Shown: positions 36,666 through 45,657 of the stretch, piece after piece | Numbering within the stretch: position 1 is the first letter of the stretch | How the letters are laid out: each line of letters starts with the position of its first letter | Source of the DNA: Bacillota bacterium | Lineage (GTDB): Bacteria > Bacillota > Clostridia > Lachnospirales > Lachnospiraceae | Length of the DNA stretch: 64,000 bases | Direction of reading: 5' to 3' | Assembly (NCBI GenBank): GCA_023421075.1 | Contig: JAEZUM010000053.1 | Location: 1-64,000, forward strand | The notes under the pieces: model-generated | What the model saw: the letters and a program-made list of their open reading frames with translations, nothing else | What the model was told of the DNA's origin: nothing | The model's database searches: none | Translations under genes and position numbers: made by a program

Positions 36666-38676
36666 ATGCCGTTTCCTCTTTCCTTGGTTGGTAGAATAAC
36701 AAAAAGATTAATGCAATCATTGCAGCGATGGCCGCTGTGAGATAAACATTACGAAATCCAGTATTTAAGGTATCCTGGAAGGTATTCTGTAGCTGCTCAT
36801 CTCTATTACTGATTTCGTCGAGATAATTTGTCTTAGCCGTTTCGAACGCAGACGGGATCGCATTTTTCAGCACTGTCATTTTCATCTTCAGATCGTTCAT
36901 CTGCTTGATTGTTCCTTCCATCCCCTGTATCGCTGCTGACATATCATCAGCACTCTTTGTACTCTCTTTCATCTTCTGTTTAAGACCGGTGATTCCCATG
37001 TTTAGCTGCTCCATTCCGGAAGCGATTCCGGCGATCCCACTATCAATACCGGATGTAATTTTGATAATTAAGTTCGGTGTCATCTGTGCAAACATGTTCT
37101 CTGCAAGTGTCTGACTGTTTTGTGTTATGGTTGTGACATCAGCGGATTTCATAAGATTTACCAGCACTTCCGGCATCTGGTAATCGCTCCTTTGATTAAA
37201 GTCAATCCGTATTGTCTTCATTGCCTCCAGATCGGGAATCTCTACTCCTGCAAGCCTATCCTTCATTTGAGGGTTTTCCTTTAGCTGGTCAATTGCAACT
37301 GTTATTTCCTCTGCATAAGGAAGTTCCGGCATGGTAATCTCATTGGGCAGAATACTCATTACATTGGTTTGTACCAATCCGCCGGCATGTGCCAGGAAGC
37401 CAACCATGATCGCAGGGGCAATGGCAGTACCGATGGATCTTACCAAGGATAAGGTAGCTAGTGCTGAATTTGATTCTTTTACATCCGTATTCTGCAGCAT
37501 CATATAGTTCAGAGGAGTGCCCATTGTAAATCCGACACCGATACCAATCAGCATCAATGAGACGGATACTGTGACCATATTCGGGAAATTGGTTGTTACA
37601 AAGATCAGGAACAGCGATCCTGTAATGGATACCAGAAAGCCCATAAACAAGATGAATTTCACTCCAAATTTGTCAATCAGCTTTCCGGACAAGGGAGCTC
37701 CTAAACCGGCAAATAAACCAAGGATGATAACAAAATAACCTCCTTTTCCCGATGCGATTTTCAATGCATTTTCAGAAAATTGCGGAACAAATATCATCCC
37801 CATCATTACCATTCCGCTGATAAAGGAGATGACTAGGGTGATGATGATATTCTTATCCGTAAAATAGGATAGGTTAATTACAGGATCCGAAGCCTTCTTT
37901 TCAATAAATATGTACAATGGCAACAGGAGGATGAAAATCAATAAATAGGGGTATACATCCGTATCGGAGATGCTATCCAGAATGTGGAAGAAATCAATAT
38001 TTGTCAGGCCATATAGCAGTGAAACCACCATAGCCACAACGGTGATAATTCCAAGAAAATCAATTTTGCGTGTGTCAACGGCTCTGGTATTTGGCAACGC
38101 AAGAAAACCAACGATGATAACAAAGATTGCGATCGGAATGTTGATATAAAATATAAATTGCCAATTCTGCGTCCCAAAGAGATCCAGGATTGCACTACCG
38201 GCTGAGGAACCAAAGATATTCGCAATTCCATAGACACCACCTACCAGACCTAAGGCCATGCCTCTCTTCTCTTTCGGAAAACTGGTTCCGAATTCAGCCG
38301 TAGCAATGGGCATTATACCACCGCCACCAATTGCTTGAATTACTCTGGCTGCAAGTAATAGGGTGAAGCTTCCGAAGTTCTGAGACAGCCCGCAGAAGAG
38401 GGAGCCTAGGCCAAACAAAAATATACTGATCAAATAAATATACTTCCTGCCATACTTATCGGCTAATTTGCCCATAATCGGTATACTGGCAGCATATGCG
38501 AGCGTGTAAATTGTTATCATCCAGATGCCGATTTGTTCACTGACACCGAGATTGTTCTGTATGATGGTTCTGGCCGGGGTAACGATACCGGTATCAATCG
38601 CTCCCATAAAAACCCCAAACAAATAAATAATCATAATTAATACCAGACTAGGCTTTTTGTGTTCCTTCATTGTCAT
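36649..38676 (-). CDS. DHA2-family MFS exporter with large extracellular loop
   Basis: About 675 residues, the EmrB/DHA2 14-helix type: motif A GKLADKYGRKYIY, motif C-like GLVGGVYGIANIFGSSAGSAI. Between the last two helices (about residues 440-640) lies a roughly 200-residue soluble insert with amphipathic, coiled-coil-like repeats (GIAGIASGMEQLNMGITGLKQKM). I take the ATG at 38676 with GGAGG 8 bases upstream. It overlaps the marR stop. It probably exports a toxic compound or lipid-like molecule under MarR control. Confidence 0.9.
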   Translation of the reverse strand: MTMKEHKKPSLVLIMIIYLFGVFMGAIDTGIVTPARTIIQNNLGVSEQIGIWMITIYTLAYAASIPIMGKLADKYGRKYIYLISIFLFGLGSLFCGLSQNFGSFTLLLAARVIQAIGGGGIMPIATAEFGTSFPKEKRGMALGLVGGVYGIANIFGSSAGSAILDLFGTQNWQFIFYINIPIAIFVIIVGFLALPNTRAVDTRKIDFLGIITVVAMVVSLLYGLTNIDFFHILDSISDTDVYPYLLIFILLLPLYIFIEKKASDPVINLSYFTDKNIIITLVISFISGMVMMGMIFVPQFSENALKIASGKGGYFVIILGLFAGLGAPLSGKLIDKFGVKFILFMGFLVSITGSLFLIFVTTNFPNMVTVSVSLMLIGIGVGFTMGTPLNYMMLQNTDVKESNSALATLSLVRSIGTAIAPAIMVGFLAHAGGLVQTNVMSILPNEITMPELPYAEEITVAIDQLKENPQMKDRLAGVEIPDLEAMKTIRIDFNQRSDYQMPEVLVNLMKSADVTTITQNSQTLAENMFAQMTPNLIIKITSGIDSGIAGIASGMEQLNMGITGLKQKMKESTKSADDMSAAIQGMEGTIKQMNDLKMKMTVLKNAIPSAFETAKTNYLDEISNRDEQLQNTFQDTLNTGFRNVYLTAAIAAMIALIFLLFYQPRKEETAYEESN

Positions 38677-39106
38677 GTAATGACCCTCCATTCATATAAT
38701 TTGCAGCGTTTTGGGATACTTTCTCCGTAAGTTTGGTAAACTGCTCGATTTCTTCCGGCGTAATTCCCCGAAGCAAAAGGTCATTCCATTCATTTTGAAG
38801 GGTTCGCATCTCTTCGATAATTGACTTTCCAAGCTCGGTTAGGGTGATTATTTTTTCTCTCTGGTTCTTCTTATTGGTCTGCCGATCCACAAAGTTCTTA
38901 TTCTCCAGCTTCTTCATGGTTTTAGCAATAGCACCTTTATCAATAGAGTAGTGCTGGGCGATGGCTTCCTGGTTCGTATTCTCATTGGCTGCCAAATACA
39001 TCAGTACACCGTATTCTGCATATCCAATATCAAATTTCTGCAGATTTTTCATAGCAAATAAGTTGCTGTATCTGGATATAATTGCTAGGTTATGAACAAT
39101 CATCAT
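38648..39106 (-). CDS. MarR-family transcriptional regulator
   Basis: 152 residues with a winged helix (NQEAIAQHYSIDKGAIAKTMKKLENKNFVDRQTNKKNQREKIITLTELGKS) typical of MarR proteins, which repress efflux genes until a ligand binds. It is the first gene of the exporter/hydrolase operon, and two operator-like repeats cover its start of transcription, so autoregulation is likely. Confidence 0.93.
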   Translation of the reverse strand: MMIVHNLAIISRYSNLFAMKNLQKFDIGYAEYGVLMYLAANENTNQEAIAQHYSIDKGAIAKTMKKLENKNFVDRQTNKKNQREKIITLTELGKSIIEEMRTLQNEWNDLLLRGITPEEIEQFTKLTEKVSQNAANYMNGGSLHDNEGTQKA

Positions 39107-39132
39107 AGGGAATTCCTGCCTTTGTTCTTATA

Positions 39133-39196
39133 GTTGTCTCACGCAACTGTTGTCGCGTGCAACATTATAATAGCAAGCAAACAACCCCTCTGTCAA
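39133..39196 (-). promoter_or_regulatory. marR promoter with two tandem operators
   Basis: On the minus strand TTGACA (39196-39191), an 18-bp spacer and TATTAT (39172-39167). Directly downstream, at the expected start of transcription, two 15-bp sites of the form GTTG-N7-CAAC lie one base apart (39149-39163 and 39133-39147). This layout fits repression by the MarR protein encoded just downstream. Confidence 0.8.
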
Positions 39197-39224
39197 GTAG
39201 GAATACGATGCATACAACGCAGCT

Positions 39225-40331
39225 TTACTCTCTAATCTCGATCGGTTTTCCTAAATAATCATCCATTCCTGCTTTCAACAGCTCTTCCTTATCTAGCATC
39301 TGCACATAAGCAGTGAAAGCAATTACAGGTGTGTGTGTCCCTGTACCGACTTCTATTCCCCGAATGGCTCTTACCGTTGATATTCCATTGAATTCCGGCA
39401 TTTGAACATCAAGTAATACTAAATCCAGCTTTTCTTTCCGAAATATTTCTACCGCCTGCCTGCCGTCAGATGCAGTCAATACATATACACCTCTTTTTTC
39501 AAGCAGCTTGACAATGATTTCTCGGCTAATTCGATCATCATAGGCGATCAATACTTTTTTCTGCCGAAACGATAATTCTCTATCGTAATTATCCGGTACC
39601 TCATTTCTATCAGAACGTTTGTCCGTATGTACTGCTAAGTCCAATGAAAAATAAAAGGTACTGCCGAACCCAAGTTCACTTTCACACCAAATCTCACCGT
39701 TCATCAGCTCTACTAATTTCTTTGAAATTGCTAGCCCAAGACCGGTTCCTTGATAATTCTTAGAATATGTGCTGTCAAGCTGCACAAAATTGCCAAATAG
39801 CAGCTTTTGTTGCTCTTCACTGATTCCAATCCCGGTGTCTGCTACTGAGAATAACAGCTTTACATTACTGGAAGTTCGATCTAGGATTTCTATCTTTAAT
39901 TCAATACTGCCATGCTTTGTAAACTTGATTGCATTACCTACAAGGTTCGATATTATTTGTCTCAGCCTTACAATATCCCCATTTAATAATTCGGGAACAT
40001 TCATATCATCATGGCAATTTAACACTAATTTTTTCTGATCAGCAGTAATATTAAGTAGTAATAAAATTTCATTGATTGCCTCCTTTAAGTTAAAGGTCTT
40101 ATTTTCGATCGACATCTTGCCTGCTTCAGTCAGTGTATAGTCAAGAATATCATTGATTATATGCACCAGTGACTTCGTTGATTCTAATACCAGATTGAGG
40201 TATTATCTTTGTTCTTCGTCGGCTGACTACATCTGTGCAAGATTTGTCATTCCTATAATTCCATTCATTGGTGTTCTTATCTCATGGCTCATATTGGAAA
40301 GAAAATTACTTTTTGGTCTCTTCCTATTTTC
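39225..40331 (-). pseudogene. Remnant of a hybrid histidine kinase (HisKA-HATPase-REC)
   Basis: A single reading frame from 40331 to 39225 encodes the HisKA motif (FLSNMSHEIRTPMNGIIGM), HATPase (NLVGNAIKFT, DTGIGIS, GTGLGLAIS) and a C-terminal receiver (LVLLDVQMPEFNG, GKPIE). It is broken by a TAG at 40229-40227 and a TAA at 40205-40203, both inside the HisKA domain. Upstream a further TAA (40334-40332) and the neighbouring gene cut off any sensor part, and the receiver ends early after GKPIEIRE. A GTG-initiated 313-residue fragment remains but lacks the phospho-acceptor histidine. Confidence 0.88.
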
Positions 40332-40337
40332 TTAGAA

Positions 40338-41147
40338 TTAATATGAATGATATCCACTCATTAGTGTATTGACACCGACAAAGGTAAAAATAATGGCACC
40401 AAGGCCGATAATTGCATACCAAGCGACTTTTCTGTTTTTCCATTTTCGGTTCAGTCTGACATGAAGGTAGATTGCATAGATCACCCAAGTTATAAACGAC
40501 CAGGTTTCCTTCGGATCCCATCTCCAATACCTCCCCCAGGCTCGTTCCGCCCATATTGCACCGGTGGAGATTACCAGTGTTAACATAAAAAATCCAAAAG
40601 CTATTGCTCGGTAGCTAATTTGATCGAGTTCATGAAATTGGGGTAGATTCTGTTGGGTAAAGGAGTCATTTTTCATGTTATCCCTGATAACATACATGAC
40701 CGATACCGCGCATGCAATAGCGAAAGCACCATAACTGAACACGGCAGTGCCTACGTGAAAGAACAACCAGTTACTCTGTAGCGACGGCATTAACGGTTTA
40801 ATCTCCGATGACTGCATTATGGATTAGAAGGTAACTAGCAGAATAATTGGTGTAGTAAACAATCCAAGGGTTGTTAATTTGTATTTCCATTCGAATACAA
40901 GGAATGTAAGGGCAATTCCCCAGGAAAAAGTGGCTGCAAATTCATACTGACTCGTCAAGGGAAGGCGTCCCGATTCCAGAATTCTAAAGAATAGCGCAGC
41001 TGTATGGAATATAACACCAGCCTTTATAAGCCAGGACCCGGTTAAGGAAAGAAGCTTCTTCTTCAAAACAAAGTAGGTAATATAAAATCCGGAGGATAAT
41101 CCATATAGTATTACCGCAATCAATAATAGGCTCTTATCATCAAACAT
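40338..41147 (-). pseudogene. ccsA: Cytochrome c assembly protein CcsA, interrupted by an in-frame stop
   Basis: The frame from 41147 encodes the N-terminal part of CcsA, then a TAA at 40826-40824 after LLVTF. The same frame resumes at once (an ATG lies three codons after the stop) with SSEIKPLMPSLQSNWLFFHVG and the tryptophan-rich haem motif WGRYWRWDPKETWSF, ending at 40338. Together they make one normal CcsA of about 270 residues. CcsA and ResB form the system II haem-ligation complex needed by NrfA. Either the gene is inactivated by one base change or the two halves are made separately by re-initiation at 40817. Confidence 0.87.
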
Positions 41148-42399
41148 AATTATTCCTCTCTTTATTTACTTTTTGTTTTGTTATCCTATTTGCCATACCA
41201 TATACATGAATTCCGTGGTCCGTCTTCCAAAGTACGATTAGGTCCGGTTTTAAGTAAAAAACAGATAAAAGTCCTGTTAATATGAATACCGTCCCGATGA
41301 TTGCTCCAAATTGTCCCTTCATCCGGTTAACATCAAGGTAAGTATATCTTCTTGGGTTACTTAGGGTAATCTCATAATTGTTCCATTTCATGGTATCACC
41401 CAATGCCATTACATCCATCTTAACCGCCTCTTCCCGATAATACAGCGTAAATAGTACTGCAGGATTATTCGGTTCGGCCGATCGTGTTGTGATGCCCTTG
41501 GAGGATGCTGCAAAATCGGGATAGAAGGAATTAATATATATTGTAATAAGATCATCCGGAACAGCAATGGAGGTATTTTCATAAGTAATCCTGTCAAAGA
41601 CATTGACACCGTTTTTCTTCACTTGACAATCCATGGCCCAGCCGTAAGCCGTCTGATAAAAAGTATATCCCTTATATTTCATTGGATGATTTACACTCAC
41701 CGCACTGCTTTTTATGATTTTCCCATCTCCATTCAGAAGATCGACCTCTGATGTATATTGCTGAACGGAACCATCCTTGCGATAATTTATTGTAAACTCC
41801 CTTAGGTTAGCTTTAAAATCAGTACCCGGAATCGGAAGCACAGTGCCCGGAACACCATAGACCGGTTCCGAATAGAACGTAATATGCCCATAGGCATAGC
41901 TCAGAAATACAACGATTATTCCAAAATGCAACATCCAGGAGCCAAAATATCCAATTATGTTTTTTCTGGAATGGTATATGTCCTTACTTACTGCATCCAT
42001 TCTCAGTCGCTGGAAGCCATATTTCTTTAATATTTCAGTCATATAGGAGGATTCTGATAGATTTTCACTCTCTTCATAGCAACGAATTAATTCCATTTCA
42101 TTAATCTTAGGCTGAGTTCTTATCATGTGAAGGACTTTTTGCAATCTACTGATACTGCAAAATATAAGATTTAAGCTTAATAGTGCAAAAAGCAAACCGA
42201 ACAGGACAGAGCTGTATACATGATCGAATCCAAAGGATAATACCAAGTAGGCAAGGCTTTTATTATAACTGGCAGTATAGTAATCCGCACGGTATCCCTG
42301 GGGGATTATCGTTCCCAAAAAAGATAGTATAATAATCAGTACCAGCAGGATAATTCCAAACCTCATAGATTTAACAAAATTTATAAACCTTTTCATCAT
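41140..42399 (-). CDS. resB: Cytochrome c biogenesis protein ResB (Ccs1)
   Basis: 419 residues. Three membrane helices lie in the N-terminal half (residues 12-32, 62-85, 150-170), with a large extracytoplasmic ResB domain (SEVDLLNGDGKIIKSSAVSVNHPMKYKGYTFYQ) and a final helix near residue 370. It overlaps ccsA by 8 bases. With CcsA it moves haem and joins it to CxxCH/CxxCK motifs of cytochromes such as NrfA. The gene is intact although its partner is not. The start has two adjacent ATGs and a weak ribosome site. Confidence 0.9.
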   Translation of the reverse strand: MMKRFINFVKSMRFGIILLVLIIILSFLGTIIPQGYRADYYTASYNKSLAYLVLSFGFDHVYSSVLFGLLFALLSLNLIFCSISRLQKVLHMIRTQPKINEMELIRCYEESENLSESSYMTEILKKYGFQRLRMDAVSKDIYHSRKNIIGYFGSWMLHFGIIVVFLSYAYGHITFYSEPVYGVPGTVLPIPGTDFKANLREFTINYRKDGSVQQYTSEVDLLNGDGKIIKSSAVSVNHPMKYKGYTFYQTAYGWAMDCQVKKNGVNVFDRITYENTSIAVPDDLITIYINSFYPDFAASSKGITTRSAEPNNPAVLFTLYYREEAVKMDVMALGDTMKWNNYEITLSNPRRYTYLDVNRMKGQFGAIIGTVFILTGLLSVFYLKPDLIVLWKTDHGIHVYGMANRITKQKVNKERNNYV

Positions 42400-42426
42400 C
42401 TTTATTATGACAGCCCTTTCTGAAAT

Positions 42427-42465
42427 AAAAAAACAACCAGCCTTGAATTACCAAGTTCTGGTTGT
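42427..42465 (-). terminator. Terminator between nrfA and resB
   Basis: ACAACCAG (42433-42440) pairs with CTGGTTGT (42458-42465), with an inner CTTG/CAAG stem. On the minus strand a run of U follows at once. resB expression must come from read-through or its own promoter. Confidence 0.85.
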
Positions 42466-42482
42466 ATTCTTACCATTTCTTA

Positions 42483-43769
42483 TTAATTTATACTGTCCAG
42501 TATATCTATGGCCTGTTGAGCATAATTTTTTGCATCCTCCAGAGCTTTCGTGGATTTTTCGGCGTTATGGAAGCCGGTACTGTTTTCCACAAATACAAAA
42601 TCCCAACGATACTGCGCTTTTCGATGAAGGCCTCTTAATTCTTCGATGGTTGCATCATCAAGCTTTTTATCCTCGATCGCCTGAGCAAAATCCTCAACCA
42701 GTTTAACGAGCATATCACTTACCTCACCTTCCATATTGTGAGTTCTCTTTTGAATCGACTCTACTGTCTTTACCACACTGTCTATGTCATCGCCATGACA
42801 GCTTCCGCAGGTGGCTTGCGCATTTTTCAAAGGACTTGTAACCCAGTGTGACTGGTATTCCTGCCCTTCCTCGCTTACGACAGGCATATGGCAAGAGGCA
42901 CAGGAAACCTTCATCTGATCATGAACACTTCCACTATACATCTCAAATTCAGGATGCTGCACTTTAATCAAAGGCGTTCCCGTCCTTGGCTGGGTCCAAT
43001 CCGAATATTGCATGCCATCATAATAAGCCTCGATCTGTTCAACTTCTAATCCGTTATCCCAGGGAAGAACCACTTCTTTCGAATCACCTTTGATATAATA
43101 CTCTACATGACATTGTGCACATGCCAGGGTTCCGGGTTTAAGCTTTAGATCCAGATTGGATATCGCCGTGTTTAAGTGAGGCGAGGTAACCTGTATTCCT
43201 TCTCCAGGAGTGTTTCTATGGCAGTTATAACAGGTGATCCCAAATTCAACCTCCTGAACGACTTTTTGAAAATCTGTAGAATATAGAGCAACTCCGTTCT
43301 GATTAACCAGTTTTTCAAATTCAGAGGATTTGCAGGCCAGACAGGTTGCACCCGGTTTGGGTCTGGAAATATTAATTACATCCTCCAGTGCATAAAAATG
43401 TCCCCTTGCCTGATAATATTCCTTTGCAAATCCCATGCCTTCATATAGGATTGAGATATTTGGATATTCCTTCAGATAATCAAAGGGATGTGATCCCCCT
43501 AAACTCGAATCCTCCTTTATATCATCACCCATCATGGATGTTTTTTTAAAGGATGCTACAATCTGTGGAAATTTTTCCTTCCAGGCTTCCGGATCCATTA
43601 TCATCTCTTCCGGCGTTATCTGCTGATTTGTTTCATTCTGAATTGACTCAGTCGGGGTCACAGAATTTTGTGGTACTTGATTGTTGTTGTTCTCCTTTCC
43701 ATTTCTACGGCAGCTAATTAGTGAACAAACAACTAGTATGACCAATAACATATACAAATTTTTACGCAT
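42483..43769 (-). CDS. nrfA: Pentahaem cytochrome c nitrite reductase NrfA, lipoprotein form
   Basis: About 428 residues. It has one catalytic CxxCK motif (CLACK) and four CxxCH motifs (CYNCH, CAQCH, CASCH, CGSCH) in the order expected of NrfA, plus RGHFYALEDV near the active site. NrfA reduces nitrite to ammonium with six electrons. The N-terminus is a lipoprotein signal with lipobox LISC (C20), followed by an Asn/Gln/Thr-rich linker, so the enzyme is anchored to the outer face of the membrane by lipid. AGAGG lies 7 bases before the ATG at 43769. No nrfH is nearby, so the electron donor is unclear. Confidence 0.93.
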   Translation of the reverse strand: MRKNLYMLLVILVVCSLISCRRNGKENNNNQVPQNSVTPTESIQNETNQQITPEEMIMDPEAWKEKFPQIVASFKKTSMMGDDIKEDSSLGGSHPFDYLKEYPNISILYEGMGFAKEYYQARGHFYALEDVINISRPKPGATCLACKSSEFEKLVNQNGVALYSTDFQKVVQEVEFGITCYNCHRNTPGEGIQVTSPHLNTAISNLDLKLKPGTLACAQCHVEYYIKGDSKEVVLPWDNGLEVEQIEAYYDGMQYSDWTQPRTGTPLIKVQHPEFEMYSGSVHDQMKVSCASCHMPVVSEEGQEYQSHWVTSPLKNAQATCGSCHGDDIDSVVKTVESIQKRTHNMEGEVSDMLVKLVEDFAQAIEDKKLDDATIEELRGLHRKAQYRWDFVFVENSTGFHNAEKSTKALEDAKNYAQQAIDILDSIN

Positions 43770-43823
43770 ATCCATACCTCTCACAGATATCTTGATATGC
43801 TTATTCTTTACATATTCCCATAT

Positions 43824-43829
43824 ATTATA
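43824..43829 (-). promoter_or_regulatory. Candidate -10 of the nrfA promoter
   Basis: Minus-strand TGTTATAAT, an extended -10, with a weak TTAATC 18 bp upstream. TSS would be about 50 bases before the nrfA start. Confidence 0.45.
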
Positions 43830-43925
43830 ACAGTTATCTTAAGATCCGATTAATATGTTTCAAGAACATGTGCTTTTTACGGCCTAGAAAGCTTGCTCCT
43901 CAAAACACCTTGACCTGTAACATAG

Positions 43926-45002
43926 TTAGCTCATTTTCTCACCACAGGAACCACAAAACTTCGTCCCCTCATCATTTTTAGCGCCACATTGCCCGCAGAA
44001 TACGGTCTTAACCTGAACGTTTGGTGATGTTGTCGAAGTATCATTTTGTTCAGGAGTAACTTGGCCGGATGTATTAGTTGGTTGTGATGTCGGCTGTGAT
44101 GGTGAGTCTTCTTGTAAGCCTTTATTGAACAGCTCCTTAAATTTGGCAGACATATTACTCAGCTTGGCATAGAGGTCGTAGGTGATCTGAGTCGTAGGAG
44201 CGATCTCCAAGTAAGAGGTCATCATCTTGACCAAAATATAGCTGTCAATAAATGAAAATTTAACAGCCCAAGCAACAAAACATGCAATCACAAATGCAAC
44301 AAATCCACTAAAGTGCAGAACTCGAAACAGTAATCCCAACACCACAAATGAAATTAATACGATGACAATGAAAGCAACTACCACCATAATCATCGTTTTT
44401 GCGGCATCCTTCAAGAGTTTTTTCCAGTTCTGAGCATAGATAACCACTCCATCGGCTGCACTTTTGAAGGCCCCCTGATCCTTCTTATAAAAGGTATAGC
44501 CAAGGCAGCACTCATCTATGTATCCCAAGGAAATATCAATGAAGATCTTGGCTAGCCCCACCGCGGCTCCGATTCCCGGGATGAAGTCCAGGGCATTACC
44601 CGCTTTCTCAACCACGCGCTGAATCTGCTTGACAGCGCCGGATACCAGCATATCCACGGTAAAATAAATATTGGATGTGACGAAACGCTCGGTCACCTTC
44701 TTTTTCCCATATTCCACTTGATTGTCCGGTATATGGCCGGTGGTTGCTGCTTCTACGATCACAGCTATATGACCAGCCTTGACCAAATACCCTAGATAGT
44801 GCATTAACACAAAACGGACAGCCCCAACAACAGAAATCCAAATAATAAACATGATTACAGATACGCCATCGCTATGAAACAGCCATACCAATCCCATCAT
44901 AATTAGGAATAGTATAATGGAGACCGCAACAGTGATGAGCCCCAATGCCAGTTTTCTCCATACGAAAGGCATCGTTTTCCGATAAATCTGACTTGCATTC
45001 AT
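43926..45002 (-). CDS. Membrane protein with C-terminal zinc ribbon
   Basis: 358 residues. Four hydrophobic segments (about 18-40, 47-75, 203-230, 235-262) flank a hydrophilic middle. A Ser/Thr/Pro/Gln-rich linker (300-330) leads to a zinc ribbon CGQCG-x9-CGSCG at the C-terminus. I do not recognise the family by function. It is 36 bp behind a second zinc-ribbon gene in the same direction, so the two probably act together. Confidence 0.8.
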   Translation of the reverse strand: MNASQIYRKTMPFVWRKLALGLITVAVSIILFLIMMGLVWLFHSDGVSVIMFIIWISVVGAVRFVLMHYLGYLVKAGHIAVIVEAATTGHIPDNQVEYGKKKVTERFVTSNIYFTVDMLVSGAVKQIQRVVEKAGNALDFIPGIGAAVGLAKIFIDISLGYIDECCLGYTFYKKDQGAFKSAADGVVIYAQNWKKLLKDAAKTMIMVVVAFIVIVLISFVVLGLLFRVLHFSGFVAFVIACFVAWAVKFSFIDSYILVKMMTSYLEIAPTTQITYDLYAKLSNMSAKFKELFNKGLQEDSPSQPTSQPTNTSGQVTPEQNDTSTTSPNVQVKTVFCGQCGAKNDEGTKFCGSCGEKMS

Positions 45003-45038
45003 ATATTTCCCTCCTTTTTACCGGCATTCTGCCGCCAT

Positions 45039-45521
45039 TTATTTTATTCTTGTTCCACACTCACAACAGAAATTAATCCCCTCACCCACGACGGCTTTAC
45101 AAGATGGACAGATTCTCGCCTGCGGCTGAAGCGGAGTCTCCAGCTTACCACCGCACTCACAGCAGAACTTAGTGCCGGGATTGTTTTGTTTTCCACAGGC
45201 CGGACAATTGATGCTACCAACCATAGTGCTGGCGACATGAGGTACAGGTGCTTCCTCTTTCATCACCCTAATCTGTGTCTCTGTTTCCATAATGAGATTC
45301 TTATGCGCATCAATCGAAACGATAAGCTCATCGACCTCAGAGTCGACTGAGTTACCCTCGGTATGCTTCGTATAGTAATATTCGCCGATCTTTCTGTACT
45401 CTTCTGCGATCGCTGCTTTTTCCGTATTTATTTTATTATTCAGTTTCGTGATTTCAATAGCGTCGCCGGCTTTCTCGCCAACATTCTTTGCAAAATCGTT
45501 CAACTTATCAAAAAATGCCAT
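45039..45521 (-). CDS. Coiled-coil protein with two zinc ribbons
   Basis: 160 residues. The N-terminal half (1-90) is helical and coiled-coil-like (FDKLNDFAKNVGEKAGDAIEITKLNNKI). Two zinc ribbons follow: CPACG-x9-CCECG and CPSCK-x9-CCECG. Cytoplasmic by composition. Function unknown; possibly an adaptor for the membrane zinc-ribbon protein encoded just downstream. Confidence 0.8.
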   Translation of the reverse strand: MAFFDKLNDFAKNVGEKAGDAIEITKLNNKINTEKAAIAEEYRKIGEYYYTKHTEGNSVDSEVDELIVSIDAHKNLIMETETQIRVMKEEAPVPHVASTMVGSINCPACGKQNNPGTKFCCECGGKLETPLQPQARICPSCKAVVGEGINFCCECGTRIK

Positions 45522-45612
45522 TTGTTATCCTCCTTCTACATCTTCCATTAAATGTATATTATTCATTGGTCAAACCTAAAACCAGTAATGTAATTTTTAT
45601 TAATAAAGATGC

Positions 45613-45649
45613 AAAAAAGAGGAAACGCCTTAAAACCAAGCATTTCCTC
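45613..45649 (-). terminator. Terminator of lacZ; copy 1 of a duplicated hairpin
   Basis: GAGGAAA (45619-45625) pairs with TTTCCTC (45643-45649), extended by GC/GC past one mismatch; six U follow on the minus strand. The whole hairpin closely matches the one at 49918-49949. Confidence 0.82.
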
Positions 45650-45657
45650 GTTATTCA

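Noticed and set aside
39225..41147. Stop codon reassignment as the reason for in-frame TAA/TAG codons
   Set aside because: All other genes in the window end normally at TAA, TAG or TGA and none has internal stops, so local gene decay explains the three stops better.
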